From: Luteibacter sp. UNCMF331Sha3.1
GTDB taxonomy: Bacteria > Pseudomonadota > Gammaproteobacteria > Xanthomonadales > Rhodanobacteraceae
Assembly: GCF_900109915.1 (NCBI RefSeq)
Contig: NZ_FOBU01000001.1
Coordinates: 492,558-556,557 of the forward strand
Direction: 5' to 3'
Length of the DNA stretch: 64,000 nt
Below, piece by piece: positions 35,899 through 45,099 of this stretch. Under the pieces are notes generated by a model. That model saw nothing but the letters and a program-made list of their open reading frames with translations. It was not told the DNA's origin and did no database searches. The stretch's first letter is position 1; each line of letters opens with the position of its first letter. The position numbers and the translations under genes were made by a program.

Positions 35899-36630
35899 TT
35901 ATTGCTTTTCTTTCCAACCCGACATGCGTGCGCGGAGGCGGATCAGGGCCTGGCCGTGGATCTGGCACACCCGCGATTCGCTCACACCCAGCACCGCACC
36001 GATTTCCTTCAGGTTGAGCTCTTCATCGTAGTACAGCGACATGACCAGCTTCTCGCGCTCGGGCAGTCCGTCGATGGACTGCGCCAGCGCGTCGCGCAGG
36101 CCCGCCTGTTCGAACAGGCCTTCCGGACCCGCGGCGTCCGGGTCGACCACGTCGATCGCCGAACCCTCGTCGCCTTCCGGCGCCGTCAGGCTCAGCAACC
36201 GCGCGCTCGCCGCGTCGGCCAGGATCTGGTTGTATTCCATCGCGTCGATACCGAGCCGCTTCATCACTTCCATGGCATCGGCGTCGCCGCCCGTTTCGTT
36301 CTCGATCTGCCTCGTTACCTCCGCCACCTCGCGCAACTTCCGGTGGACGGAGCGCGGGGTCCAGTCCGTCTTGCGCAGTTCGTCCAGCATGGCGCCACGA
36401 ATGCGGATGCCCGCATAGGTCTCGAAGCTGGCCGCGCGAGTCGGCGAGTAATTTCTTGCGGCCTCCAGCAAGCCGATCATCCCGGCCTGCATGAGGTCGT
36501 TCGCATCCACGCTCGGCGGCAGCCTGCCCATCAGGTGATAGGCGATGCGGCGCACCAGCGGCGCGTGTGTTCGTACCAGTTGATCCGGAGGAATCCGTGT
36601 GATCTCAAGGTATTCGGTCGCGACGCTCAC
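35899..36630 (-). CDS. fliA: Flagellar sigma factor sigma-28 (FliA)
   Basis: The 243-aa sigma factor directs late flagellar and chemotaxis promoters. Region 2 is [36 protein letters not shown] with [19 protein letters not shown]. Region 3 follows ([11 protein letters not shown]), and region 4 ends with [28 protein letters not shown], a helix-turn-helix that reads the -35 box. The GTG start at 36630 overlaps fleN as GTGA. Its predicted target, a TAAA-N15-GCCGATAA promoter, is present before fliC in this window. No anti-sigma factor flgM is in the window. Confidence 0.96.
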   Translation of the reverse strand: MSVATEYLEITRIPPDQLVRTHAPLVRRIAYHLMGRLPPSVDANDLMQAGMIGLLEAARNYSPTRAASFETYAGIRIRGAMLDELRKTDWTPRSVHRKLREVAEVTRQIENETGGDADAMEVMKRLGIDAMEYNQILADAASARLLSLTAPEGDEGSAIDVVDPDAAGPEGLFEQAGLRDALAQSIDGLPEREKLVMSLYYDEELNLKEIGAVLGVSESRVCQIHGQALIRLRARMSGWKEKQ

Positions 36631-37502
36631 AGTGGCAGCCCTCCCCCCATGTGGGACCGCTCGGCGAAAAAGCCGATGCGGCCCTGTACCCGGGGCTCGG
36701 GTTCACCCCATGTATCGACCGACCTGGCCAGATTCTTGAATCCGACCGCGGATCGGCTGCTCGGCCACGCGTCGACCACCGCCGACTGGCGGCGAATGGC
36801 CTGGCGCAGGTATTCGTCGTGCGGGACCATGCCCATGAAATCGAGCGACACGTCGAGGAAGCGGTTGGTCACCCGCGACAGCTTCTCGAACAGCTGCCGG
36901 CCTTCCTGTGCGTGGCGCACCATGTTGGCGACGATGCGGAAGCGGTTGACCCCGAACTCGCGGCTCATCACCTTGATCAGCGCGTAGGCGTCCGTCAGCG
37001 AGGCCGGTTCGTCGCAGACCACCACGACGACTTCGTCGGACGCGGCGGCGAACATCGAGACGCTGTCCGAGATGCCGGCCGCGGTGTCGACGATGAGGTA
37101 TTCCGGCGGCAGCGTGTATTCGTCGAACGCGCGGATGACCGCCGCGTGCTCGATGTTGGGCAGCTGCGCCATGCGGCGTGCACCCGAGGTGGCCGGGATG
37201 ACCTTCAGGCCGTGAGCGGCCGAGAGGACCAGGTCTTCGATCGCGCACTCGCCCTCGAGCATGTGGCCGAGGTGGCGGGTGGGCTGGAGGCCGAGCAGTA
37301 CGTCGATGTTCGCCATGGCGAGGTCGGCGTCGAGCAGCAGGACGTCGCGTCCGCCCATGGCGAGCGCCATGCCGAGATTCACCGCCACCGTGGTCTTGCC
37401 CACGCCGCCCTTGCCGCCCGCGATGGCGATGCTGCGGGTGGGCCGACGGTCGGCGAGCCAGTTGAGTCCGGCGGCCTGGGTGGTATCGACGTGTGTGCTC
37501 AT
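36627..37502 (-). CDS. fleN: Flagellar number regulator FleN (FlhG), MinD-like ATPase
   Basis: The 291-aa ATPase has the deviant Walker A SIAIAGGKGGVGKTTVAVNLG, switch I LLLDADLAMANIDVLLGL and Walker B YLIVDTAAGISDSVSMF. Near the N-terminus, AAGLNWLA carries the short helix resembling the DQAxxLR FlhF-activating motif (weak here). FleN/FlhG works with FlhF to set flagellar number and inhibits FleQ in Pseudomonas. The ATG at 37502 has no clear ribosome binding site; an in-frame GTG lies 12 bases upstream (37514). It lies 53 bp after flhF and overlaps fliA. Confidence 0.94.
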   Translation of the reverse strand: MSTHVDTTQAAGLNWLADRRPTRSIAIAGGKGGVGKTTVAVNLGMALAMGGRDVLLLDADLAMANIDVLLGLQPTRHLGHMLEGECAIEDLVLSAAHGLKVIPATSGARRMAQLPNIEHAAVIRAFDEYTLPPEYLIVDTAAGISDSVSMFAAASDEVVVVVCDEPASLTDAYALIKVMSREFGVNRFRIVANMVRHAQEGRQLFEKLSRVTNRFLDVSLDFMGMVPHDEYLRQAIRRQSAVVDAWPSSRSAVGFKNLARSVDTWGEPEPRVQGRIGFFAERSHMGGGLPL

Positions 37503-37555
37503 GGAGGAAGTCACTGCCGTAAGAGGGGTCTGGTTCGTGTGGAGGGAAGGCGCGT

Positions 37556-38887
37556 TCACGCCAGGACCGGCGTGGCGATGCCGAAGCGCTCGGCGAGGAT
37601 GGCGTCGTCGGGCTCCTCGGTGCGCTGCTTCAGCAGCTGCGCCGCGAGGCAGACCAGCTTGCGGGCGTCGGCCGAGGCGATGTCCTCGGGAACGCGCTGG
37701 CCGTCCGTGGTGTAGTCGAGCGGCAGGCCGTGGCGGATGACCGCCGAGAGCGCGCCGCCGATCAGCGGCGCCTCGTCCAGCTTGGTGAGGATCGCGCTCT
37801 GCGGCGCCAGGGGTGCGTAGGCGCGGATGGCGTTGTCGATCGCCTGCGACTGCGCGTTGGCGGCGAGCACAAGACAGACGCGGACGTCGGAGGTCGCGCG
37901 CAAGGTCTCGAACTGCTCCTGCAGTTTCGGGTCGTTGCCGGCCAGCCCCGCGGTGTCGACGAGCACCGTGTGGCGGCCGCGCAGCTGCAGCAGCACGTTG
38001 CGCAGGCTGACGGCGTCGTGCGCGTTGAACACGCGCACGCCGAGGAGGCGGCCGTAGTGCTCCAGCTGCGCGCCGGCGCCGATGCGGTACTGGTCGGCGC
38101 TGATCAGCGCGACGTTGGACGCCCCGTGCCGAAGGACCGCGCGCGCGGCGAGCTTGGCGATGGTGGTGGTCTTGCCCACGCCCGTCGTGCCGACGAGCGC
38201 GGTGACGCCGCCACCGACGGTGTCGAAGTTGCGACCGCTGGTGCGGATGTTGCGCGACAGGATGCCCAGCGGCAGGTAGCGCGCCTGTTCGGCCGTCATG
38301 CCGGGCGGCAGCTCGGCGCACAGCGCGCGGGCCACGTCGCCGTCGATGCCCAGACGGGTCATCTCGCGCAGCACGCGGGCGCGCAGCGGCTGGTCGCGGT
38401 CCATCTGGTTCCAGGCCAGTGTCGAGAGCTGCACTTCCAGCATCTCGCGCAGGTTGTTGATCTCGGCACGCACGCCGTTCACGGCGGCGTCGTTGTTCGG
38501 CGACACGGTCGCTGCGCGGACCACGTCGGCGACGCTCGCGGCGAGCGCGGCGCTGGACTGGCGCTGCGGCGCGGCGGTCGCCGGAGGGGCGGTCTTCGCC
38601 GCGCGCTCCACGGCGGCGGCCGTGGCGGCGCGGGCCTGATCGATGCGCGCGGCACGCTCGAGGTCGTCGCGCTGGGCACGGATCGGCGCGTCTTCGCGGC
38701 GGGCCGGCGCTTCGACGCCGAAGCCGGCTTCGCGCACCAGGGCTTCGTCGTAATCGAGGGCGGCGATGATTTCGATGCCGTCGTCCATGCGACGCGTCGA
38801 CAGGATCACCGCGTCGGGACCCTGCTCGTCACGGACCTGGCGCATCGCCTGGCGCATGTCGGGAGCAACGAATCGTTTGATTTTCAT
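37556..38887 (-). CDS. flhF: Flagellar placement GTPase FlhF (SRP-type)
   Basis: The 443-aa protein has a basic N-domain start (MKIKRFVAPDMRQAMRQVRDE), a disordered Ala-rich B region (about 65-130), an N-domain helix bundle, and an SRP-family G domain. The G domain has G1 ALVGTTGVGKTTTIAKLAA, then ISADQYRIGA, VLVDTAGLAGND and AILTKLDEAPLIGGALS. FlhF marks the pole for flagellum assembly; in this group that implies polar flagella. The closest family members have 400-500 aa. It is separated from flhA by 93 bp that hold a GC-rich hairpin (CGCCCG at 38952 with CGGGCG at 38964) but no obvious sigma-54 site. Confidence 0.95.
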   Translation of the reverse strand: MKIKRFVAPDMRQAMRQVRDEQGPDAVILSTRRMDDGIEIIAALDYDEALVREAGFGVEAPARREDAPIRAQRDDLERAARIDQARAATAAAVERAAKTAPPATAAPQRQSSAALAASVADVVRAATVSPNNDAAVNGVRAEINNLREMLEVQLSTLAWNQMDRDQPLRARVLREMTRLGIDGDVARALCAELPPGMTAEQARYLPLGILSRNIRTSGRNFDTVGGGVTALVGTTGVGKTTTIAKLAARAVLRHGASNVALISADQYRIGAGAQLEHYGRLLGVRVFNAHDAVSLRNVLLQLRGRHTVLVDTAGLAGNDPKLQEQFETLRATSDVRVCLVLAANAQSQAIDNAIRAYAPLAPQSAILTKLDEAPLIGGALSAVIRHGLPLDYTTDGQRVPEDIASADARKLVCLAAQLLKQRTEEPDDAILAERFGIATPVLA

Positions 38888-38980
38888 GCCTTCGATCCTG
38901 TCTTCGTCCGGGCGCCCTCTTCCGGGACACCACCATGTTCGTCCGGTCCGACGCCCGATTCTCCGGGCGGCGTCTCACTC

Positions 38981-41095
38981 TTATCGTCCGAGGGCCGTCA
39001 CCAGCTTGACGCGCCGGTTGTCCGGAACCTCGTTGTAGGCGAGTACATGCAGGTTCTGGGCCACATGGCGCACGAAGCGCGAAAGCCATGGGCGAAGCGC
39101 CGGGGAAACCAGCAGCACGGCCGGTTCGCCCGCCGCTTCCTGCCGCCGTGCGGCCTCGGCCACCGACTGTTGCAGCCGGTCGGCGAGACCCGGCTCCACG
39201 GCCGCGCCCGCCGGACCACCGCCCTGCAGCGACTGCAGGAGGATCTGCTCGAGATCCGGCGCCAAAGTAATGACAGGGACCTCGCTGCCGAGGCCCGCGA
39301 TCTCCTGCACGATCTGGCGACCGAGCGTGACGCGCACGGCGGCGGCGAGGACGCCCGGGTCCTGGCTCTGGCCCGCGTGCTCCGCCAGCGATTCGACGAT
39401 GCCGCGGAAATTGCGGATGGGCACGCGCTCGGCGAGCAGGTTCTGCAGCACCTTGACCACCGCGCCCAGCGACAGGCGCTTCGGCACGAGGTCTTCCACG
39501 AGCTTCGGCGTCTGCTGCGCGAGACGGTCCAGCAGCTGCTGCACGTCCTGATGGCCGATGAGTTCGTGCGCGTGGTTCTGCAGGATGTGGGAGAGGTGCG
39601 TGGCGATCACGGTCGCCGGATCGACGACGGTGTACCCGAGCGTCTGCGCATGCTCGCGCAGGCCGGGCTCGATCCAGACCGCGTCGAGCCCGAAGGCCGG
39701 GTCGCGCGTGGCGATGCCGTTGATCGTGCCGTGCACGCGGCCCGGGTCGATCGCGAGCATGCGCTCGGTATGGATTTCCGCCTCGCCCATCGGCACGCCC
39801 ATCAGCGAGATGCGGTAGCCGTGCGGCACCAGATCGAGGTTGTCGCGGATGTGCACCGAGGGCACCAGGAAGCCGAGCTCCTGCGACAGCTTGCGGCGCA
39901 CCGACTTGATGCGCGCCATCAGCTCGCCGCCCTGCGCCTTGTCCACGAGCGGGATCAGGCGGTAGCCGACTTCGAGGCCGATGGTGTCGACCTGCGCGAC
40001 GTCTTCCCACGACAGCTCGAGGCGTTCGGCCGGCGGCGCCGACTCCAGCGCGAGCTCGGTGCCGGGCGCGCCCGCCCCCGCCCCGGTGGCGATGCCGGCG
40101 GCGTCGTCGAGCTGCTTGCGATGCAGCTTCCACGCGCCGAAGCCCGTGATGCCGGCGAGGATCAGGAACGGGAGGTTCGGCATGCCCGGGATGAGGCCCA
40201 TGGTGCCGAGCACGGCCGCCGCGACGCCGAGCGCCTTGGGCTGGCCGAACAGCTGACCCATGACGTGCTTGCCCATCTCCTGCGACTTCGACACGCGCGT
40301 GACGATCACGGCGGTGGCGATGGAAAGCATCAGGCCCGGCACCTGGGCGACCAGGCCGTCGCCGATGGTCAACAGCGTGTAGGTGCGCGCGGCTTCGCCG
40401 GCCGACAGACCGTGCTGCAGCATGCCGATGAAGAAGCCGCCGATGATGTTGATCGCCAGGATCAGGATGCCGGCCGTGGCGTCGCCGCGGACGAACTTCG
40501 ACGCACCGTCCATCGAGCCGTAGAAGTCGGCTTCCTCGCGGACTTCCTGGCGACGCTCACGCGCCTGCTCCTGTGTCAACAAACCGGCGTTGAGATCGGC
40601 GTCGATCGCCATCTGCTTGCCGGGCATGGCGTCGAGGGTGAACCGGGCCGTGACCTCCGAGACGCGCGTGGCGCCCTTGGTCACCACCACGAAGTTGATG
40701 ATGGTGAGGATCGCGAAGACGACGAAGCCGACGGCGAAGTTGCCGCCGATGACGAACTCGCCGAACGCCTCGATCACCTTGCCGGCCGCGCCCGGGCCGT
40801 TGTGGCCGTGCAGCAGGACGACGCGGGTCGACGCGATGTTCAGCGCCAGGCGCAGCAACGTGGCGAACAGCACCACCGTCGGGAACGACGCCAGCTCAAG
40901 CGGCCGCATCACGTACATCGTGGCCAGCAGGATCACCAGCGACAGCGCGATGTTGAAGGTGAACAGCAGGTCGAGCATGAACGGCGGCAGGGGCAGCATC
41001 ATCATGCCGAGCATGATCAGCATCGCCACCGGCGCCGCGACGCCGCGGCGGCCGATCTGGCGGAACGTGCCCATGAAGCTGGTGGAGGCTGCCAT
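38981..41095 (-). CDS. flhA: Flagellar export gate protein FlhA
   Basis: The 704-aa protein has eight N-terminal transmembrane helices beginning after SFMGTFRQIGRRG, and the conserved FHIPEP-family segment MYVMRPLELASFPTVVLFATLLRLALNIASTRVVL. A cytoplasmic loop is next (ARFTLDAMPGKQMAIDADLNAGLLTQEQARERR), then a four-subdomain C-terminal export platform (from about 360). It forms the nonameric ring of the export gate. The start is ATG 41095, two bases after the flhB stop. A plus-strand ORF spanning the gene (37730-41116) is a codon shadow. Confidence 0.97.
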   Translation of the reverse strand: MAASTSFMGTFRQIGRRGVAAPVAMLIMLGMMMLPLPPFMLDLLFTFNIALSLVILLATMYVMRPLELASFPTVVLFATLLRLALNIASTRVVLLHGHNGPGAAGKVIEAFGEFVIGGNFAVGFVVFAILTIINFVVVTKGATRVSEVTARFTLDAMPGKQMAIDADLNAGLLTQEQARERRQEVREEADFYGSMDGASKFVRGDATAGILILAINIIGGFFIGMLQHGLSAGEAARTYTLLTIGDGLVAQVPGLMLSIATAVIVTRVSKSQEMGKHVMGQLFGQPKALGVAAAVLGTMGLIPGMPNLPFLILAGITGFGAWKLHRKQLDDAAGIATGAGAGAPGTELALESAPPAERLELSWEDVAQVDTIGLEVGYRLIPLVDKAQGGELMARIKSVRRKLSQELGFLVPSVHIRDNLDLVPHGYRISLMGVPMGEAEIHTERMLAIDPGRVHGTINGIATRDPAFGLDAVWIEPGLREHAQTLGYTVVDPATVIATHLSHILQNHAHELIGHQDVQQLLDRLAQQTPKLVEDLVPKRLSLGAVVKVLQNLLAERVPIRNFRGIVESLAEHAGQSQDPGVLAAAVRVTLGRQIVQEIAGLGSEVPVITLAPDLEQILLQSLQGGGPAGAAVEPGLADRLQQSVAEAARRQEAAGEPAVLLVSPALRPWLSRFVRHVAQNLHVLAYNEVPDNRRVKLVTALGR

Positions 41096-41097
41096 CG

Positions 41098-42240
41098 TCA
41101 GTTATCCATTCTGTAGGGACCCATGAGGTCCGGGTCGATCTCCTGCCGCGGCAGGTCGGGCGGCAGGTCGCCCATGGCGATCGCCTGCTTCAGCCGGAAC
41201 ACGTAGGCCAGGATCTGGGCCACCGCGACGTACAACGCCGAGGGGATTTCGCGTCCGATTTCCGTCGTGTGATACAAGGCGCGTGCCAACGGAGCCGATT
41301 CCACGACGGGAACCTTCGCGCCACCCGCCACATCGCGGATCTGCTGGGCGATCACGTCCATGCCCTTGGCCACCACGCGGGGCGCTCCCATGCGGTTCTC
41401 GTCGTATTTCAGGGCCACGGCGAAGTGGGTCGGATTGGTCACGATCACGTCGGCCGTCGGCACGTCTTCCATCATCCGGCGGCGGGCCATCTGGTGCTGC
41501 ATCTGACGAATTTTTGACTTCAGCTCGGGACTGCCCTCGTTTTCCTTGTGCTCGTCCTTCACCTCCTGCTTCGACATCTTCATCTTCTTGGTGAAGCTGA
41601 ATTTCTGCCACGGCGCGTCGACCAGGGCGATGGCCCCGAGGGCGCAGGCGAAGATCATCGAGGCATGGCCGAAGATGCCGAACGCCTTGGCGATACCGTC
41701 GCTGACCGGGCCGGTACCCACCGTGTACATCTCCCGGGTGGATCGCATCAGGAACCACGCGAGGGCGCCCCCGATCAACAGCAGCTTGAGCACCGACTTG
41801 CCGAGTTCGACGAGCCCGTTGACCGACACGAGGCGCGAGAAACCCTTGATGGGATCGAGCCGGTCGAACTTGGGAATCAGCGCCTGGCCGGAGAAGTTCA
41901 GGCCACCCATGAGCGCCGGCGCGGCGATGGCGGCCACCATGGTCGCGGCGAACACGGGGCCGAGCAGCTTCAGGCCTTCGAGCGCGGCCGTCATCAGCGC
42001 GCGATAGATGCCGTTCGCGGCGAACAGGTCGTCGCGCCCGTAGTGCAGGCCCACGCGCATGATGTTCGCCGCGTGCACGGCCATCTGGTCGCGCGACGCG
42101 ATCAGGGCGAAGACGCCGGAGAGCACGACGATGGCGGTCGACAGATCGCGCGAGCGCGGAAGGTCGCCCTTCTCGCGCGCTTCGCGAAGGCGTTTTTCAC
42201 TAGGGGCTTCGGTCTTGTCTTCCTTATCGGTCTCGCTCAT
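41098..42240 (-). CDS. flhB: Flagellar export switch protein FlhB
   Basis: The 380-aa protein has a charged N-terminus (MSETDKEDKTEAPSEKRLREAREKGDLPRS), four transmembrane helices, and a cytoplasmic domain with the self-cleavage motif NPTH (VIVTNPTHFAVALKY). Cleavage between Asn and Pro switches export from rod/hook to filament substrates. Its partner in the switch, FliK, is encoded in the same island. It starts at ATG 42240, five bases after fliR. The C-terminus is unusually acidic (PRQEIDPDLMGPYRMDN). Confidence 0.96.
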   Translation of the reverse strand: MSETDKEDKTEAPSEKRLREAREKGDLPRSRDLSTAIVVLSGVFALIASRDQMAVHAANIMRVGLHYGRDDLFAANGIYRALMTAALEGLKLLGPVFAATMVAAIAAPALMGGLNFSGQALIPKFDRLDPIKGFSRLVSVNGLVELGKSVLKLLLIGGALAWFLMRSTREMYTVGTGPVSDGIAKAFGIFGHASMIFACALGAIALVDAPWQKFSFTKKMKMSKQEVKDEHKENEGSPELKSKIRQMQHQMARRRMMEDVPTADVIVTNPTHFAVALKYDENRMGAPRVVAKGMDVIAQQIRDVAGGAKVPVVESAPLARALYHTTEIGREIPSALYVAVAQILAYVFRLKQAIAMGDLPPDLPRQEIDPDLMGPYRMDN

Positions 42241-42245
42241 GGCGG

Positions 42246-43013
42246 CTACCTCCCGATAAGCTGACGCATGGTGTTCCACGCGTCGGTCTGCAGCGAATCG
42301 AACGCGCCCGGGAGGGCGCGCAGCGCGAGCCAGACGGCCAGCAGGCCGAGGCAGATCGTGATGGGAAAGCCCACCGCGAACAGGTTCATGGAGGGTGCCG
42401 AGCGACTGATCGCGCCGAAGCCAAGGTTGACCACGAGCGTGGCCGTCAGTGCGGGCAGCGCCACGCGGACGGCACCGGCGAACAGGTGGCCGGCGAATTC
42501 GAGCACGCCCCATACGCCGTTGGCGCCGATGCCCTGCTGTCCCACCGGCAACGTCCGGAAGCTGTCGGCGAGCAGCGAAATCAGCTGCAGATGGCCGTTC
42601 ATCACGAGGAACAGCAAGGTCACCAGCATCATGTAGAACTGGCTGAGCACGGACACCGTGCCGCCGATGCCCGGGTTGATCGTCTCGGCGAAACCGAGGC
42701 TCATCGCCTGCGACACGATCTGACCGCCGAACGACACCGCCTCGAACACCAGCTTGAGGACGAAGCCGAGGGCCGCGCCCACGAGCACCTGCTGCGCGAG
42801 CGTGCCGATACCCTGCGCCGACAGCGGGCGGATATCGAGGGGCGCCAGCGGCGCGAGCGCCATCGTCAGAAGCAGCGCCAGGCCCACGCGGATGCGTGCG
42901 GGGATCGTCGTCGCTCCCAGCACGGGCGCGACGAGAAGCAGGCCGGAGATGCGGGCCAGTGCCCAGCACGCGCCACCGACCCACCCTTCGAGCTGGGCGA
43001 GGTCGATCGGCAT
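42246..43013 (-). CDS. fliR: Flagellar export protein FliR
   Basis: This 255-aa membrane protein of the export gate (FliP5Q4R1 complex) has about six hydrophobic helices and the family segment FVLKLVFEAVSFGGQIVSQAMSLGFAETINPGIG, followed by FYMMLVTLLFLVMNGHLQLI. The ATG at 43013 overlaps the fliQ stop as TGATG; the open frame to 43082 is not used. It is followed by flhB after five bases. Confidence 0.95.
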   Translation of the reverse strand: MPIDLAQLEGWVGGACWALARISGLLLVAPVLGATTIPARIRVGLALLLTMALAPLAPLDIRPLSAQGIGTLAQQVLVGAALGFVLKLVFEAVSFGGQIVSQAMSLGFAETINPGIGGTVSVLSQFYMMLVTLLFLVMNGHLQLISLLADSFRTLPVGQQGIGANGVWGVLEFAGHLFAGAVRVALPALTATLVVNLGFGAISRSAPSMNLFAVGFPITICLGLLAVWLALRALPGAFDSLQTDAWNTMRQLIGR

Positions 43014-43282
43014 CAACGGACCGCCTGGGGCAGGTTCTCGATCAGCGTGCGGGTGAACTGCACCAGCGTGCGCAGCATCCACGGGCCGGCGATGATCATC
43101 ACCAGCGCCATGGAGATGAGCTTCGGGATGAAGCTCAGCGTCTGCTCGTTGATCTGCGTCGCCGCCTGGATCATGCCGATGAGCAAGCCGACCGCGAGCG
43201 CGGTGAGCAGCAGCGGCGCGCCGATCAGCATCGCGATATGCAGTGCCTGCTGGCCGAAGCCGATGACCGACTCGGGCGTCAC
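43013..43282 (-). CDS. fliQ: Flagellar export protein FliQ
   Basis: This 89-aa, two-helix membrane protein contributes four copies to the export gate. The sequence [55 protein letters not shown] shown in part here covers both helices and the conserved [11 protein letters not shown] turn. It starts at GTG 43282, overlapping the fliP stop as GTGA, and ends overlapping fliR. The much longer open frame in this register (to 44317) is a shadow of fliP and fliO. Confidence 0.95.
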   Translation of the reverse strand: MTPESVIGFGQQALHIAMLIGAPLLLTALAVGLLIGMIQAATQINEQTLSFIPKLISMALVMIIAGPWMLRTLVQFTRTLIENLPQAVR

Positions 43283-44028
43283 TGGAAGAAACTCCCCGCG
43301 AGCGTGCCCAGCAGGAGCGTCCACCCGTCCACGAGCACGAAGAGCATGATCTTGAACGGCAGCGAGATGATCATCGGCGAGACCATCATCATGCCCATCG
43401 ACATCAGGACGGACGCGACGACGAGGTCGATGATGAGGAACGGGATGAAGAGCAGGAAGCCCATCTGGAACGCGGTCTTCAGCTCGCTCGTGACGAAGGC
43501 GGGCAAGGCCACGCGGTACGGCACGGCGTCCTTGTTGGCATAGGGCTGCTCGCCGGCCAGCTTCGTGAAGAGCTGCAGGTCCGGCTCGCGCGTCTGTTCC
43601 AGCATGAAATGGCGGAACGGGCCGGCGGCCAGCGGCAGGGCGTCCTGCACGCTCATCTGGCCGTCCATGTACGGCTTGATGCCGGCGTCGTACGCCTTGT
43701 TCATCACCGGCGTCATGACGAACAGCGTCAGGAAGAGCGAGAGGCCGAGGATCACCTGGTTGGGCGGCGTGCTGTTGGTGCCGAGCGCCTGGCGCAGGAA
43801 ACCGAGCACGATGATGATGCGCGTGAACGAGGTCATCATCAGCAGGATGGCCGGCAGCGCGGTCAGCGCCGTCATCAGCGCCAGCATCTGGATCGACAGC
43901 GACCACGTCTGGCCGCCGTTGGCGGCCGGCTGCACATTGAGCAGCTGGATGCCCGGCGGATCGGCCGCGAAGGCCGGGAACGGCACGAGCAGGAGCATCA
44001 GGACGACGAGCCAGGGCCAGCGCTTCAT
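43279..44028 (-). CDS. fliP: Flagellar export protein FliP
   Basis: The 249-aa protein has a cleavable signal peptide ([21 protein letters not shown]) and four membrane helices. Family motifs include [41 protein letters not shown] and the C-terminal [26 protein letters not shown]. FliP forms the pentameric core of the export gate. The ATG at 44028 overlaps fliO as ATGA and is chosen over a GTG at 44040 that would add MEAP. Confidence 0.96.
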   Translation of the reverse strand: MKRWPWLVVLMLLLVPFPAFAADPPGIQLLNVQPAANGGQTWSLSIQMLALMTALTALPAILLMMTSFTRIIIVLGFLRQALGTNSTPPNQVILGLSLFLTLFVMTPVMNKAYDAGIKPYMDGQMSVQDALPLAAGPFRHFMLEQTREPDLQLFTKLAGEQPYANKDAVPYRVALPAFVTSELKTAFQMGFLLFIPFLIIDLVVASVLMSMGMMMVSPMIISLPFKIMLFVLVDGWTLLLGTLAGSFFQ

Positions 44029-44450
44029 GGGCGCTTCCACTGGGAGAGCACGTCGCGGAAGCCACGAGCGACGGGCGCGGTGGCCGAAGGCGCCGCGTCG
44101 TCCTGCACGGGCGTTTCCAGCACGTGCAGCGTACGCAGGCCGCCGGTCGGCGAGGCGCCGACGAGGATCTGCGTACCGCCGACTTCGAGCAGCATGACCT
44201 TTTCCTTGATGCCCACGGGCATCGATTCGACGACGCGGATCTTTCGGCCGCCCGGACGCACACGCGCCTGGGCACGGCGGCTGATCCAGCCGACGAAGAA
44301 GATAAGCGCCACGACACCGGCCAGGCTGATCGTGACGCGGAGGAGTTCCGCGCCCGAATCGACCGCCGGGGCGGCGGCCGGAGCCGCCATCAGGGCGCAG
44401 GGAAGGAAGCCGCCGGCGAGGGCGGCGACGGCACGACGCACGCGGCTCAC
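44025..44450 (-). CDS. fliO: Flagellar protein FliO
   Basis: The 141-aa protein has an N-terminal signal-like segment, one main transmembrane helix ([24 protein letters not shown]), and a small cytoplasmic beta domain ([42 protein letters not shown]), typical of FliO. FliO stabilises FliP during gate assembly. The start is GTG 44450, overlapping fliN as GTGA. Confidence 0.92.
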   Translation of the reverse strand: MSRVRRAVAALAGGFLPCALMAAPAAAPAVDSGAELLRVTISLAGVVALIFFVGWISRRAQARVRPGGRKIRVVESMPVGIKEKVMLLEVGGTQILVGASPTGGLRTLHVLETPVQDDAAPSATAPVARGFRDVLSQWKRP

Positions 44451-44782
44451 CGCAGCTTGCGGACGCGCTCGGCCGGACTGATCACGTCGGTCAGCCGGAT
44501 GCCGAACTTCTCGTTGATGACGACGACTTCGCCGTGGGCGACGAGCGTGCCGTTCACGAACACATCGAGCGGCTCGCCGGCCGCGCGGTCGAGTTCGACC
44601 ACCGAACCCTGGTTGAGCTGGAGCAGGTTGCGGATGCTGATCTTCGTACGACCGACTTCCATCGCCATGGTGACCGGGACGTCGAGGATGACGTCGAGGT
44701 TCACTTCGTTGCCGAGGCCGATGGACGAGGCCAGCGAGGCATCGCTGGTGTCGATATCTTCGAGGGTGGTGGGTTCGTTCAT
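44447..44782 (-). CDS. fliN: Flagellar motor switch protein FliN
   Basis: The 111-aa C-ring protein has an acidic N-terminal tail and one SpoA domain ([52 protein letters not shown] in essence, ending [19 protein letters not shown]). The start at ATG 44782 matches the family; the open frame to 44920 would run through the promoter region. Unlike in many genomes, fliN is not joined to fliM. A 317-bp gap with a perfect palindrome and a sigma-54 site lies between, so fliNOPQR-flhBA appears to be its own transcription unit. Confidence 0.95.
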   Translation of the reverse strand: MNEPTTLEDIDTSDASLASSIGLGNEVNLDVILDVPVTMAMEVGRTKISIRNLLQLNQGSVVELDRAAGEPLDVFVNGTLVAHGEVVVINEKFGIRLTDVISPAERVRKLR

Positions 44783-44824
44783 GTCCGTTCCAGTGAGAGA
44801 CGTTGCCGGGTGCAGGCTATGTGA

Positions 44825-44840
44825 AGCAAGCGGCGTGCCA
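44825..44840 (-). promoter_or_regulatory. Sigma-54 promoter for fliN
   Basis: Minus strand TGGCACGCCGCTTGCT, an exact match to TGGCAC-N5-TTGC(A/T). The -12 element lies about 43 bases before the fliN ATG. RpoN plus FleQ is the expected regulator, encoded about 9 kb upstream in the same island. Confidence 0.85.
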
Positions 44841-45020
44841 CGGGAACCGGGGGTCGAACGGAGGGCGAAAATGGCGTCGCGTCGGGCTTGCGGAACTGAG
44901 GAAGGCGTCGCATAAGGCATGTGACGCAGTGCGACAGTCAGAAACCTGACGCTCGACGGCAGTTAGTCACCAAGACGGGCAATTGACAGTCGAGCATTCC
45001 CACTGTCCGGTCAAAACAAA

Positions 45021-45089
45021 GGTGGGAGCCAGCCTGCTGGCGATGGGTGCTTGCGGCAAGCACCCATCGCCAGCAGGCTGGCTCCCACC
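45021..45089. repeat. REP-like palindrome, copy 3, perfect 34-bp arms
   Basis: The arms 45021-45054 and 45056-45089 are exact reverse complements around a single central base. The ends are GGTGGGAGCC and GGCTCCCACC, and the inner part is GCGATGGGTGCTTGC. The outer arm is CAGCCTGCTGG rather than the CGCGCTCGCGC of the other copies, with the opposite arm changed to match. It sits 11 bp past the fliM stop. Confidence 0.95.
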
Positions 45090-45099
45090 AGAGCGAACT

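Larger units (their letters stand above)
44783..45099. other. fliM-fliN intergenic region, 317 bp
   Basis: In the direction of transcription, this region holds the fliM 3' end, the perfect palindrome (45089 down to 45021), about 180 bp without recognisable features, the sigma-54 site (44840 to 44825), and the fliN leader. No ORF with a ribosome binding site is present. Confidence 0.7.

Noticed and set aside
37730-41116. 1128-codon plus-strand ORF opposite flhF/flhA, and similar giant ORFs at 21342-24557 (-), 21458-24733 (+), 13459-16056 (+), 16724-18880 (-), 3339-5054 (-)
   Set aside because: They are shadows caused by high third-position GC. The opposite or overlapping frames encode complete known families (FlhA, TamB, HrpA, GH17-GT2, the lipoprotein), while these translations are His/Arg/Ala-rich with no motif.
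42221-42240. TTATCGG in flhB start as a sigma-28 -10 box
   Set aside because: It is coding sequence and has no TTTA at the required 15-base spacing.
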